Shown: positions 15,156 through 24,240, numbered from the stretch's first letter. The stretch: DNA of 30,243 bases from CAYWHE01 sp964458125 (GCA_964458125.1 CAYWHE010000019.1:1-30243), one strand, 5' to 3'. The notes: generated from the letters alone by a model not told the origin. Numbers and translations are program-made.

Positions 15156-15187
15156 GCCGCTTTCCTCAGGGGAAAGGGGCTTTTTTT
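15156..15187 (+). terminator. Intrinsic terminator of the small transcription unit
   Basis: A ten-position stem (15156-15165 with 15171-15180) with one G-G mismatch and a five-base loop, followed directly by seven Ts (15181-15187). Confidence 0.7.
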
Positions 15188-15313
15188 ATGGAAATTTTCC
15201 TGACCCGGCACCTGCTGCAGGCCTGTTCATGCCCTGACCGGCTGTCCGGCAGGGAAAGTACCCGTATTTTACTCCTTCGCCGGTAACCATGAAGGCTATC
15301 TTACCGGAAATAG

Positions 15314-15321
15314 TATTTTTG
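15314..15321 (+). promoter_or_regulatory. -7 promoter element for the M1 peptidase operon
   Basis: TATTTTTG, a perfect TAnnTTTG, about 80 bases upstream of the ATG at 15401. No TTG at the expected -33 spacing. It follows the terminator at 15156-15187. Confidence 0.4.
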
Positions 15322-15400
15322 CAAACGCTTATGAATTAAATTACCTGTAACCGTTTTTGATGAAAAACGGCAGGGATGGAATTCACTCCTAACGATTGCC

Positions 15401-18400
15401 ATGATGAAAACCCGCCTGCTATTCGGTTCATTGTTTTTGTTGACGGTGCTGACCTTTTTTCACCTGACCGGTAAAGCGCAGTATTTCCAGCAGGAGGTCC
15501 GGTATAAGATAACAGTAACCCTAAATGACAGGAATCATTCCCTGTCCGGTTTCGAATCTTTTGAATATGTCAATCATGCACCAGCCGCACTGCCGGAAAT
15601 TTACATTCACCTCTGGCCCAACGCCTATAAAAACAGAAAGACCGCTTTGTTTAAAGAGTTCCTGAAAAACGGTAATACGAAAGCTTATTTTTGTTCACCC
15701 CAGGATATGGGATTTATCGACTCCCTCCGCTTCGAGGTAGACGGCAGGGAAGTGGCCTGTATTCCGGATCCCGTTCATATCGATATCTGTAAACTGGTTC
15801 TTCCCAGGCCATTACCTCCTGGTGAGAAGGTCACGGTGACGACTCCTTTTTACGTGAAACTCCCTTCGGCAAAGCTTTCCCGTTTGGGTAATCTGGAACA
15901 GGCCTATGCCATTTCTCAATGGTATCCCAAACCGACGGTTTACGATGCAGGGGGCTGGCATGCCATGCCATACCTGAACCAGGGTGAGTTTTATTCGGAG
16001 TTTGGCTCGTATGAGGTCAGCATTACCCTGCCCGCCAATTATGTGGTTGGCGCCACCGGTGATCTTCAGAATGAAGAAGAAATAGCCTGGTTGAACCGGA
16101 AGGCCCTGGAAACCGATACGATTCAGTTGTTTGGTAAAAACATGGACTTTCCCCTTTCTGCTCCCGGCCGGAAAACCATTACCTATAAACAGTCGAATGT
16201 ACATGACTTTGCCTGGTTTGCCGATAAACGTTTTCATGTTCTCAAGGGTGAGGTGGAACTTCCGCATACGAAAGAAAAGGTGACGACCTGGGCCTTCTTT
16301 ACCAACTCCGAGCCTCAACTATGGAAAAAAAGCATCTCACATCTCAACCGGGCCTTATACCAATACTCGTTATGGAATGGTGATTACCCGTATAAAAACT
16401 GTTCTGTGGTGGATGGAACCATTGCCGCAGGTGCAGGGATGGAATACCCGAACATCACCATCATTGGAAAATCAGGAAATGATTTTGTATTGGAAAATGT
16501 GATTACCCATGAAGCGGGTCATAACTGGTTCTATGGCATCCTGGGAAGCAATGAGCGGGATCATGGCTGGATGGATGAAGGGGTGAACACCTCCAATGAA
16601 ATCCGCTACCTTGTTAAATTTTACAATTCCGACACGGTTAAGATAAAAAATGTACTCGGCAATGCAGGTTTCTTCGGAAAACTGACTGGGCTGAGCCGGA
16701 TGAATTCGGAAGATTTTGCATACCTGGAATACCTGTACACGGCACGGAGGCGTGTAGATCAGCCCATTGAACTACCTTCAGTGAATTTCACGCCATCCAA
16801 TTACGGAACCATCATGTATGCCAAAACGGGTCTTGGATTCTGTTACCTGAGAGACTATCTCGGTGACAGCCTCTACGATGCCTGCATGCAGGAATATATG
16901 AAGCGGTGGAAATTCAGGCATCCACTGCCCGAGGATATGCACCGGGTTTTTGCAGAAGTGGCCGGCAAAAACCTGGACTGGTTTTTTAAGGATTTCCTCG
17001 GAACCAATTCGAGAATCGATTACCGCATCACCTCCTTTCAGCGAATTTACGGCAACAGTTTCATCAATCCCATTTCCAAGGGTTATGCCTTGCGGATCAG
17101 GAACCGGGGAAATATCATTTCTCCGTTTTCCGTGTCCACCCTCCGTAAAAACAAAATCCTGAGTACGCACTGGTACGAAGGATTTGCCGGCACCGACACC
17201 ATCCGTGTCTCCTGTGAAAATTGTGATGACGTGCGCATTGATGCGGCCCGTCACATGCCTGATGTGAACCGGAAAAATAACACCTCCCATACTCATGGGA
17301 TGATGAAAACCGTGGAAAAATTTTCCTTTCCCTTCCTGGTGCGCATCGAAAACCCCGATCGCACGCAGGTTTTCTGGACTCCCGCCATCGGCTGGAACAA
17401 TTACGACAAAACCATGCTGGGGCTGGCCCTTCATGATATTTCCTTCCTTCAGAAAAAGCTGGAATTTGCCGCCGCCCCCATGTACAGCTTCGGTACCGGG
17501 CAACTGGCCGGAAGCGGGCTGGTGAATTATACCATGTATCCTTCCGGAAATTTTTTTCATAAAATTATCATTGGTGGTAAGGTTGCCAGGTTTGCTTTTA
17601 ATGAAATCGGCAACTATTATCAGGATGATACTCCGCATTTTATAAGGCTCCATTACCAGAAGGCCGACGGACAATTAACAGTGATACTAAAAAATCAAAA
17701 TGCATCATCCTCCTGGCTGAATCAAATTTCCATCCGTGACATTAATATCTGGGAGGAGCAGGTGTCGTATTATCGGATGGATAGCATTTATGTACCGCAG
17801 AAATTTATGGCCTATCGGTATCACACCATGCTGACCCTGTCCATGGCGAACAACCGACCGGTGGATCCCTTCAGGGCGAACCTGAGGATTGAACAGGGAA
17901 AAAAATATGTCAAGCCCTCTCTTGAATTCGTATATAGATATAGTTATAAAATACCGGGGAGAGGAGTCGAGGTGCGTTTGTTTTCCGAAGGGTTCCTGCT
18001 GAATATCGACCGGGTGAATGCGGTCTACATCACCGGAGCAGGAAAGGGTTTTGCAGGCAGCCAGGACTATCTTTACGACAATGGTTATTTTGGCAGAAGT
18101 GATGTGGATGGCATCTGGTCCAGGCAGTTTTACAGCCAATCGGGTGATTTTAAGGTGTATTCGCCTGTTGGCCGGAACGATCTGTGGATGGCCTCCCTGA
18201 ATATCAAGGCCCATTTTCCTTTAAAAATTCCCGCAAGAGCCTACCTGGATATTGCCATATTTGACGGTTCGCGCAGACCGTATGAAGATTACAAAGGTCT
18301 GACCTATGATGCCGGTTTGAGTCTCTGCCTGGTGAGGGATGTCCTGGAAGTTTATTTTCCCCTGTTTCAATCCACTGACCTGAAAAGATATTTTGATGTC

Positions 18401-18493
18401 AACGGCATTGGCTTCGGGGATAAAATCCGTTTTGTAGTGAATCTGAATGCTCTGAACCCGATAAAATTACGTGACTCCATCCTTAATTTTTAA
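15401..18493 (+). CDS. M1-family (gluzincin) metallopeptidase with probable C-terminal outer-membrane beta-barrel
   Basis: 1030 residues. A signal peptide is clear (MMKTRLLFGSLFLLTVLTFF, cleavage likely near GKAQ). The M1 N-terminal domain includes EIYIHLWPNAYKN. The catalytic domain has the substrate-binding GAGMEYPN (Glu348) and the zinc site HEAGH (His370, Glu371, His374) with the third ligand Glu393 in GWMDEG, the HExxH-x18-E arrangement of M1 aminopeptidases. The aminopeptidase part ends near residue 560 (WFFKDFLGT). The last 400 or so residues are a series of amphipathic, aromatic-rich strands separated by short turns, and the protein ends in Phe (DSILNF), which I read as an outer-membrane barrel tethering the protease. 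It leads a tight run with lpxH, a PaiB-like gene and ade. Peptidase class certain; barrel inferred. Confidence 0.9.
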   Translation: MMKTRLLFGSLFLLTVLTFFHLTGKAQYFQQEVRYKITVTLNDRNHSLSGFESFEYVNHAPAALPEIYIHLWPNAYKNRKTALFKEFLKNGNTKAYFCSPQDMGFIDSLRFEVDGREVACIPDPVHIDICKLVLPRPLPPGEKVTVTTPFYVKLPSAKLSRLGNLEQAYAISQWYPKPTVYDAGGWHAMPYLNQGEFYSEFGSYEVSITLPANYVVGATGDLQNEEEIAWLNRKALETDTIQLFGKNMDFPLSAPGRKTITYKQSNVHDFAWFADKRFHVLKGEVELPHTKEKVTTWAFFTNSEPQLWKKSISHLNRALYQYSLWNGDYPYKNCSVVDGTIAAGAGMEYPNITIIGKSGNDFVLENVITHEAGHNWFYGILGSNERDHGWMDEGVNTSNEIRYLVKFYNSDTVKIKNVLGNAGFFGKLTGLSRMNSEDFAYLEYLYTARRRVDQPIELPSVNFTPSNYGTIMYAKTGLGFCYLRDYLGDSLYDACMQEYMKRWKFRHPLPEDMHRVFAEVAGKNLDWFFKDFLGTNSRIDYRITSFQRIYGNSFINPISKGYALRIRNRGNIISPFSVSTLRKNKILSTHWYEGFAGTDTIRVSCENCDDVRIDAARHMPDVNRKNNTSHTHGMMKTVEKFSFPFLVRIENPDRTQVFWTPAIGWNNYDKTMLGLALHDISFLQKKLEFAAAPMYSFGTGQLAGSGLVNYTMYPSGNFFHKIIIGGKVARFAFNEIGNYYQDDTPHFIRLHYQKADGQLTVILKNQNASSSWLNQISIRDINIWEEQVSYYRMDSIYVPQKFMAYRYHTMLTLSMANNRPVDPFRANLRIEQGKKYVKPSLEFVYRYSYKIPGRGVEVRLFSEGFLLNIDRVNAVYITGAGKGFAGSQDYLYDNGYFGRSDVDGIWSRQFYSQSGDFKVYSPVGRNDLWMASLNIKAHFPLKIPARAYLDIAIFDGSRRPYEDYKGLTYDAGLSLCLVRDVLEVYFPLFQSTDLKRYFDVNGIGFGDKIRFVVNLNALNPIKLRDSILNF

Positions 18494-18513
18494 TTCAACC
18501 GGCCCTGCCCGAC

Positions 18514-19269
18514 GTGACTAAATCCAAAGACAAAATATATTTCATCTCCGATTTTCACCTCGGTGTTCCCGATCACAGCCACAGCCTGGTGAGGGAGAAA
18601 AAGATCGTGCGTTGGCTGGACCAAATCCGCCGTGATGCAGCCGAACTTTATCTCCTGGGAGACGTGTTTGATTTCTGGTTCGAATACAGGCATGCCGTTC
18701 CCAAAGGGTATGTACGCCTGCTGGGCAAACTGGCCGAACTGGCCGATGAGGGCATCATCATCCATTATTTTACCGGCAACCACGACATGTGGGTGTTTGA
18801 TTACCTGCCGAAGGAAATTGGGCTTACCATCTACAGGAAGCCCGTAAGGCGCACCATCAGCGGAAAGAAATTTTTTATCGGTCACGGTGACGGGCTCGGC
18901 CCGGGCGACCAGGGTTACAAGTTCATCAAAAAAGTATTTGCCAATAAAATCTGCCAGTGGCTGTTTGCCAGGATTCATCCCAACCTGGGCATCGGAATAG
19001 CCGGTTTTTTTTCACGAAGGAGCCGCATGGCCACCGGCAACTACGATGAGAAATACCTCGGGGATGACAACGAGTTCCTGGTGATATTCGCCAATGAAAT
19101 CAGCCGGCGGGAGACTGTTGATTATTTTATTTTCGGGCATCGCCACCTCCCGCTGGATATCAGAATCGGGGACCACGGCCGGTACATCAACCTCGGGGAA
19201 TGGATCAATTATAGCCGGTATGCGGTTTTTGACGGACATGAGCTGCAATTTCTTTCCTTTGAACAATAA
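18514..19269 (+). CDS. lpxH: UDP-2,3-diacylglucosamine diphosphatase (LpxH-type metallophosphoesterase)
   Basis: 251 residues of the calcineurin-like phosphoesterase fold with every LpxH metal motif in order: ISDFHLG, LLGDVFDFWFE, TGNHDMWVFDY, IGHGDGLG and IFGHRHLPL. LpxH hydrolyses UDP-2,3-diacylglucosamine to lipid X and UMP, the fourth step of lipid A synthesis, at the inner face of the inner membrane. Start is GTG (MTKSKDKIYFISD); no ATG lies before the DFHLG motif. It begins 20 bases after the M1 peptidase stop and 5 bases precede the PaiB-like gene, so all are likely one transcript. Confidence 0.93.
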   Translation: MTKSKDKIYFISDFHLGVPDHSHSLVREKKIVRWLDQIRRDAAELYLLGDVFDFWFEYRHAVPKGYVRLLGKLAELADEGIIIHYFTGNHDMWVFDYLPKEIGLTIYRKPVRRTISGKKFFIGHGDGLGPGDQGYKFIKKVFANKICQWLFARIHPNLGIGIAGFFSRRSRMATGNYDEKYLGDDNEFLVIFANEISRRETVDYFIFGHRHLPLDIRIGDHGRYINLGEWINYSRYAVFDGHELQFLSFEQ

Positions 19270-19274
19270 CAGCC

Positions 19275-19895
19275 ATGTACACGCCGCAGCACTTTGAAGA
19301 AAAGGACAGGGAAAAACTGCTTTCTTTCATGAAGCAGTACCCCTTTGCCATTCTGGTGACCAGGTCGGAAGAATCACCCGTTGCCACCCATCTGCCTTTC
19401 CTGGTGGAAGAAAGAAAAGGGGAGGTGTTCCTCCTGTCACACATGGCCAAAGCCAATGAACAATGGTATGATTTTCAGGCAGAACAGGATGTGCTGGTGA
19501 TTTTCAGTGAGCCTCATGCCTATATTTCGACCGCCTTTTATGGCGATGGCGAACAAGTGCCTACCTGGAACTATGTGGCTATCCATGCTTACGGCCATCC
19601 TGACCTGCTGGAAAGTGACGAGGAAAAAAAACAACTGCTGGAAAAAACCATTTCAACCTTTCATCCACCGGACCTGGAACACTACAACGCTTTGCCCGGG
19701 GCGTACGTCAGCAAAATGCTGAAGGGCATCGTGGCCTTTGAAATAAAGCTGAGGGACCTGCAGGGTAAATACAAGATGAGCCAGAACAGGAAAGAAGAAG
19801 AACGGCGCAACATACTTCATCATTTCGAGCACAGCGGTGATGCCATGCAGTTAAGCGTAGCCAGGCTGATCCGGGAATCAAACCCGGAAAAATAA
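19275..19895 (+). CDS. PaiB-like FMN-binding family protein (second copy)
   Basis: 206 residues, homologous over its whole length to the protein at 4223-4864: MYTPQHFEEKDREKLLSFM, SEPHAYISTAFYGD, PTWNYVAIHAYGH, and the C-terminal LKGIVAFEIKL followed by KYKMSQNRKEEE. It is clearly diverged from the first copy, so this is an old duplication or separate acquisition, not a recent repeat. A flavin-binding split barrel is expected; regulator or enzyme is open. Only 5 bases separate it from lpxH and 6 from ade, so it is embedded in that operon, which hints at a metabolic rather than global regulatory role. Confidence 0.88.
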   Translation: MYTPQHFEEKDREKLLSFMKQYPFAILVTRSEESPVATHLPFLVEERKGEVFLLSHMAKANEQWYDFQAEQDVLVIFSEPHAYISTAFYGDGEQVPTWNYVAIHAYGHPDLLESDEEKKQLLEKTISTFHPPDLEHYNALPGAYVSKMLKGIVAFEIKLRDLQGKYKMSQNRKEEERRNILHHFEHSGDAMQLSVARLIRESNPEK

Positions 19896-19901
19896 ATCCG
19901 A

Positions 19902-21539
19902 ATGAGCATGCCGGAGCAGCAAATATCAGGGAACATTATCGATGTGGTGAACGGGAAAATTTTTCCGGGGACACTGCGAATTTCAGACGGGAGCATACAA
20001 TCCGTAACGGAAAATCATCAGCAGTACGGGTCCTGTATCCTGCCCGGCCTGGTGGATGCCCATATCCACATTGAAAGTTCCATGCTCACCCCATATGAAT
20101 TTGCCCGTGCCGCCCTTCGTCATGGTACCGTGGCTACGGTGAGCGATCCGCATGAAATCGCGAACGTTTGCGGAATTAATGGGGTGCTGTATATGCTGGA
20201 AAATGCCAGGGATGCGCTGCTGAAATTTCATTTCGGGGCGCCATCCTGTGTACCGGCCACCGCTTTTGAAACGGCCGGAGCCGTGCTTGGTCCTGCTGAA
20301 GTGGAAACCCTTATAAAGCGGGATGATATTTTCTACCTCTCGGAGATGATGAATTATCCCGGTGTGCTGATGAAGAATAAGGAGGTGATGGAAAAGATTG
20401 CCCTGGCCGGAAAATACGGCAAGCCCGTGGATGGCCATGCACCGGGCCTGAAGGGTTCCGATGCCGCCGCATACATTGCCGCCGGTATCAGCACCGATCA
20501 CGAATGTTTTACCGCGGAGGAGGCTCTCGGTAAGCTGAAGTACGGGATGAAGATCCTGATCCGGGAAGGCTCTGCGGCTAAAAATTTCGAAGCCCTGCAC
20601 GAACTGATCAGCACACACGCGGAACACGTTATGTTGTGCAGTGACGACAAGCATCCCGATGACCTGCTGGAAGGACATATCAATCAACTCGTGAAACGGG
20701 CGCTGGATAAGGGGCATGACCTGATGAAGGTGCTCCGGGTCGCTTCCGTGAACCCGGTACGCCATTATCGTTTACAGGTAGGGTTACTGCAACCGGGCGA
20801 TCCGGCCGATTTTATCGTGATCGATAACCCCCAAAACTTCAGCATCCTAGAAACCTGGCTGAACGGGGTACGGGTGGCCACTACCAATACCTGCCTGTTG
20901 CCCGATCGCATTCATCCTGAAATTAATTTTTTTCAGCCCTCTGAAAAAAAACCGGATGATTTTGCAGTCCGAGCCGGAAATGGACCAATGAAGGTGATTA
21001 CAGCGCTTGACGGACAACTCATCACGGGTGAAGAACTGGTTATTCCGCTCACCTCCGGAGGATTTGTGGTGAGCGATGTAAGCCGCGATATTTTGAAACT
21101 GGCAGTGGTTAACCGTTACCGCAATGCCGCCCCGTCTCAGGCATTTATTAAAAACTTCGGACTGAAAAATGGCGCCATTGCTTCCACGGTGGCGCATGAT
21201 TCCCATAATATTATTGCCGTTGGCGTGGATGATGAATCGCTTTGTAAAGCCGTCAATCTCCTGATGAAACACAAGGGAGGCCTGTGCCTGGTTCACGGCC
21301 GGGAGGAAATGATATTGCCCCTGCCCGTGGCCGGACTGATGACTACCGGAACCTGCTGGGAAACGGGGCGCCTTTACGCTTCCATGAGCCGACAGGTCAG
21401 GGAAATGGGATGTCAACTGAAAGCGCCATACATGACGCTCAGTTTCATGGCCCTGCTCGTTATCCCGGACCTGAAGTTAAGCGATCAGGGATTGTTCAGC
21501 GGTCATTCATTTTCTTTTACCGGGTTATTTGATCATTAA
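19902..21539 (+). CDS. ade: Adenine deaminase
   Basis: 545 residues of the amidohydrolase superfamily, in the range of bacterial adenine deaminase (Ade/YerA). The metal-binding HIHIES is at 54-59 after LPGLVDA; further signatures are GTVATVSDPHEIANV, DGHAPGLKG, STDHECFTAEEA and the MLCSDDKHPDDL region with the late metal-binding Asp. The C-terminal half contains the Ade-specific domain (FGLKNGAIASTVAHDSHNI). It converts adenine to hypoxanthine and ammonia for purine salvage in the cytoplasm. Start is ATG at 19902; a second ATG two codons later is possible. It is the last gene of the M1-lpxH-paiB-ade run. Confidence 0.94.
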   Translation: MSMPEQQISGNIIDVVNGKIFPGTLRISDGSIQSVTENHQQYGSCILPGLVDAHIHIESSMLTPYEFARAALRHGTVATVSDPHEIANVCGINGVLYMLENARDALLKFHFGAPSCVPATAFETAGAVLGPAEVETLIKRDDIFYLSEMMNYPGVLMKNKEVMEKIALAGKYGKPVDGHAPGLKGSDAAAYIAAGISTDHECFTAEEALGKLKYGMKILIREGSAAKNFEALHELISTHAEHVMLCSDDKHPDDLLEGHINQLVKRALDKGHDLMKVLRVASVNPVRHYRLQVGLLQPGDPADFIVIDNPQNFSILETWLNGVRVATTNTCLLPDRIHPEINFFQPSEKKPDDFAVRAGNGPMKVITALDGQLITGEELVIPLTSGGFVVSDVSRDILKLAVVNRYRNAAPSQAFIKNFGLKNGAIASTVAHDSHNIIAVGVDDESLCKAVNLLMKHKGGLCLVHGREEMILPLPVAGLMTTGTCWETGRLYASMSRQVREMGCQLKAPYMTLSFMALLVIPDLKLSDQGLFSGHSFSFTGLFDH

Positions 21540-21554
21540 CCAGCAATTTTTTTT
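21523..21554 (+). terminator. Weak terminator candidate at the end of ade
   Basis: GGTTA (21523-21527) can pair with TAACC (21537-21541), which contains the ade stop codon; five bases later comes a run of eight Ts (21547-21554). The stem is short, so termination may be inefficient. Confidence 0.35.
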
Positions 21555-21585
21555 CAACCGGCCGGGAGTTTCCGTTTGTATCCGT

Positions 21586-21593
21586 TACATTTG
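21586..21593 (+). promoter_or_regulatory. -7 promoter element for the T9SS propeller protein
   Basis: TACATTTG, a perfect TAnnTTTG, 30 bases before the ATG at 21624. It lies downstream of the alternative in-frame start at 21576 and so favours the shorter protein. No clear -33 TTG. Confidence 0.45.
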
Positions 21594-21623
21594 ATTCGCG
21601 GTTTGAATGAAACGAAACTCACC

Positions 21624-24182
21624 ATGAAAAAATTCTCCTACCTCCTGTTTTTGGCTCTGCCCTTTTGCCTGTTTGCATTTTTTCAGAAACCCTTTTTTGA
21701 AAAAAGGAAAACCGTTTCCGGCGGTCATGAAAGGGAAACCGATGTTGAAAGGCGTTCAGGCGCCATGGATGCTTTGCAGTTTTTTTCCGCCATGTCGGCC
21801 TATCCCGGCAAGGATATCCCCGCTGATGCCTATTATAAAGGCTATCTTCAGTATAAAAACAACCTGGCCGGCCGGAAGATGCAGGCCTTCAACGGGAGCT
21901 GGGCATCGCTTGGCCCCAACAACCTGGGTGGGCGTACCCTGTGTATGGCCTTTGATCCACTTGATACGGCTGTGATTTGGCTGGGTTCGGCCAGCGGCGG
22001 ACTGTGGAAATCCGTAACGGGGGGTATGGGACAGCAAGCATGGTCTTATATACCCGTTGGTTTCCCTGTACTCGGTGTCAGCAGCATGGCCATCAACCCG
22101 CTGAATCATGATGAAATGTATATCGGCACCGGTGAAACCTATTCCGATGGCACTACCGTTAACGGGTTGGTGGACCGTACCACCAGGGGCACGGTGGGGA
22201 TGGGAATTTTTAAAACCACCGACGGTGGCCTGACCTGGACGCAGTCGTTGAACTGGTCCTACCAGCAAAAGAAAGCCATCTGGGATATCGTCATCAATCC
22301 CCTGAATCCCGACGTGGTTTATGCAGGCACCACCGATGGTATTTTCAAATCAACCGATGCCGGAATTACCTGGTTCAATATACTGGCGGTACCAATGGCC
22401 ATGGACCTGCTGATTCATCAAACGGATACAGCGGTTTTATTTGCCGGGGTTGGCAATCTGTCATCACCCTCGAAAGGATTGTATAAAACAACAGATGCCG
22501 GAGCGTCCTGGAACGTCCTGTCCGGTGGTCTTCCTCCCAACAACCACGATGGACGGATAATCGTGACGGCCTATGCAGCCAATAATGATATCCTCATGTG
22601 CCAGATCTGCAATGCTTTCAGCACCGTGGGTATTTACCGCTCACTGAATCAGGGAGCCAGCTGGACAGCCATCACACCGGCCATTGAAATATGTTCTTAC
22701 CAGGGCTGGTATGCCAAGGGGCTGCTGATGAAGCCGGATGACTCATCCAAAGTCATTACAGGTGGCGTGGAACTATTCCGTTCCACCGGTTCCGGGAATA
22801 ATTTTTTCCAGGTTTCGAACATCAACTGGAGCACCGATTACATGCATGCCGATGTGCACGATGTCATTGCCAACCCGCTTGCCCCGGAAAAACTTTATAT
22901 TTTAACCGACGGGGGCCTGTTTCGTTCCGATGATTTCGGTGATTCGTTTTACGAATGCACAGACGGCTATGTCACTTCCCAGTTCTACATCGGTTCCGTC
23001 TCCGCCACCGATTCGACCATGGCCCTTGGCGGCGCCCAGGATAATTATACGCAGAAGTATTACGGAAATCCCTATTGGTTTCCGGTTGTCGGCGGCGACG
23101 GCAGTTACAATGCCATTAATCAGGCCGGCGATTACCACCAGCTTTGCTCCTATCAATACCTGAATATTTTGCTTTCCACCGATCAGGGAAATACCTTTAA
23201 CCAGGTGGTATATACCAATGCCAGCGCAACCGCAGTCAATTCTGTCGCCTTCATTGCACCCATTATCATGGCCCCGTCCAATTCATCGACGGTTTATGCC
23301 GGTGGCGATTCGATTATTAAATCCTACGATGGCGGTAATACCTGGAGCCAGGCAGGTATCACACCGGTATACCACCAGAATCCGATATTGACCATCGGGG
23401 TTTCCTATAAGAATGAGGATTCGATCTACCTGGCTACCGTTCCGGGAAACGGGTATCCCATGCATGTTTTCAGAAGCGGCAACGGCGGTGCAACCCTGAC
23501 CGACATTACCACGCCCAACCTGCCTGACCGATACCCGAGAAGGATTGTCGTGAACCCGTCAAATTCAAGTGAGGTTTACCTGGTATTTTCCGGTTTCGGA
23601 ACCGGGCACATATTCAGGACTACGGATGCGGGCAATACCTGGACGGATGTCAGCAATGGCCTTCCCGACGTCCCGTTTCATTGCCTGGTCATCGATCCGC
23701 TGATACCCAATCACGTGTTTGCAGGTTGTGATTACGGGATTTTTGCCTCGGCCGACGCCGGCTTGAACTGGGTGCCGTTTAATGACGGTCTTCCCGAAGC
23801 GGTGATGGTTTTTGATCTGGTACCTTCCACGCCTGACCGTTCCATTCGTGCCTATACCCATGGTAACGGTGTTTATAAAAGAAGTTTCCAGGATTTTAAT
23901 ACAGGCCTGGAGGAACAATCGTCACAGACAGCCTTCCATGCATCGGTATTCCCCAATCCCGCCTCTTCTTTGTGCAGGTTGAAGTTTGAAAGTGCGTTTG
24001 CGCAAAATGCCCGGTTACTGGTTTATGCGGCCAATGGAAAGCGTTTGTATGAAAGGGAAGTGATTTGCAGACCCGGACGCAATGAAGAATTCCTGGACAT
24101 CAGTGGTTTCAGGCCGGGCGTTTATTTTGTTTCCCTGAAAATAAAATCATCGGTTGTCAGTTGCCGGCTGCTTAAAATTTAA
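21624..24182 (+). CDS. Secreted sortilin/BNR-type beta-propeller protein with T9SS type A sorting domain
   Basis: 852 residues. Signal peptide MKKFSYLLFLALPFCLFAFF. The body consists of repeated propeller blades with the BNR/Asp-box form S-x-D-x-G-x-x-W, for example KTTDGGLTWTQS, KSTDAGITWFN, KTTDAGASWNV, KSYDGGNTWSQ, RTTDAGNTWTDV and ASADAGLNWVP, each preceded by NPLNPDVVYAGT-like strands. This is the VPS10/sortilin-like or YCF48-like glycosidase-related fold; no sialidase catalytic set is evident. The last 75 residues or so (from VFPNPASS to the end, with SGFRPGVYFVSLK) are a Por-type secretion sorting domain, so the protein should cross the outer membrane by the type IX system and be anchored or released. 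Ligand or substrate unknown. Confidence 0.9.
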   Translation: MKKFSYLLFLALPFCLFAFFQKPFFEKRKTVSGGHERETDVERRSGAMDALQFFSAMSAYPGKDIPADAYYKGYLQYKNNLAGRKMQAFNGSWASLGPNNLGGRTLCMAFDPLDTAVIWLGSASGGLWKSVTGGMGQQAWSYIPVGFPVLGVSSMAINPLNHDEMYIGTGETYSDGTTVNGLVDRTTRGTVGMGIFKTTDGGLTWTQSLNWSYQQKKAIWDIVINPLNPDVVYAGTTDGIFKSTDAGITWFNILAVPMAMDLLIHQTDTAVLFAGVGNLSSPSKGLYKTTDAGASWNVLSGGLPPNNHDGRIIVTAYAANNDILMCQICNAFSTVGIYRSLNQGASWTAITPAIEICSYQGWYAKGLLMKPDDSSKVITGGVELFRSTGSGNNFFQVSNINWSTDYMHADVHDVIANPLAPEKLYILTDGGLFRSDDFGDSFYECTDGYVTSQFYIGSVSATDSTMALGGAQDNYTQKYYGNPYWFPVVGGDGSYNAINQAGDYHQLCSYQYLNILLSTDQGNTFNQVVYTNASATAVNSVAFIAPIIMAPSNSSTVYAGGDSIIKSYDGGNTWSQAGITPVYHQNPILTIGVSYKNEDSIYLATVPGNGYPMHVFRSGNGGATLTDITTPNLPDRYPRRIVVNPSNSSEVYLVFSGFGTGHIFRTTDAGNTWTDVSNGLPDVPFHCLVIDPLIPNHVFAGCDYGIFASADAGLNWVPFNDGLPEAVMVFDLVPSTPDRSIRAYTHGNGVYKRSFQDFNTGLEEQSSQTAFHASVFPNPASSLCRLKFESAFAQNARLLVYAANGKRLYEREVICRPGRNEEFLDISGFRPGVYFVSLKIKSSVVSCRLLKI

Positions 24183-24206
24183 GAGTTTCAAACCCCAGGT
24201 TAAAAA

Positions 24207-24240
24207 AAAAGGCCGTCTCGGGGAGACAGCCTTTTCTTAT
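24207..24240. terminator. Bidirectional intrinsic terminator between convergent genes
   Basis: AAAAGGC-C-GTCTC, loop GGG, GAGAC-A-GCCTTTT (24207-24235): an interrupted stem with one C/A mismatch, flanked by As on the left and Ts on the right, so it can end both the propeller-protein transcript and the convergent DUF6799 transcript. Confidence 0.8.

Noticed and set aside
16778..17674. 298-codon minus-strand frame inside the M1 peptidase
   Set aside because: Antisense to a well-supported gene, with no recognisable motifs; a GC-driven shadow frame.
21576..21623. Upstream start for the T9SS propeller protein
   Set aside because: It would place 16 residues before a clean signal peptide, and the codon lies upstream of the predicted promoter at 21586-21593.
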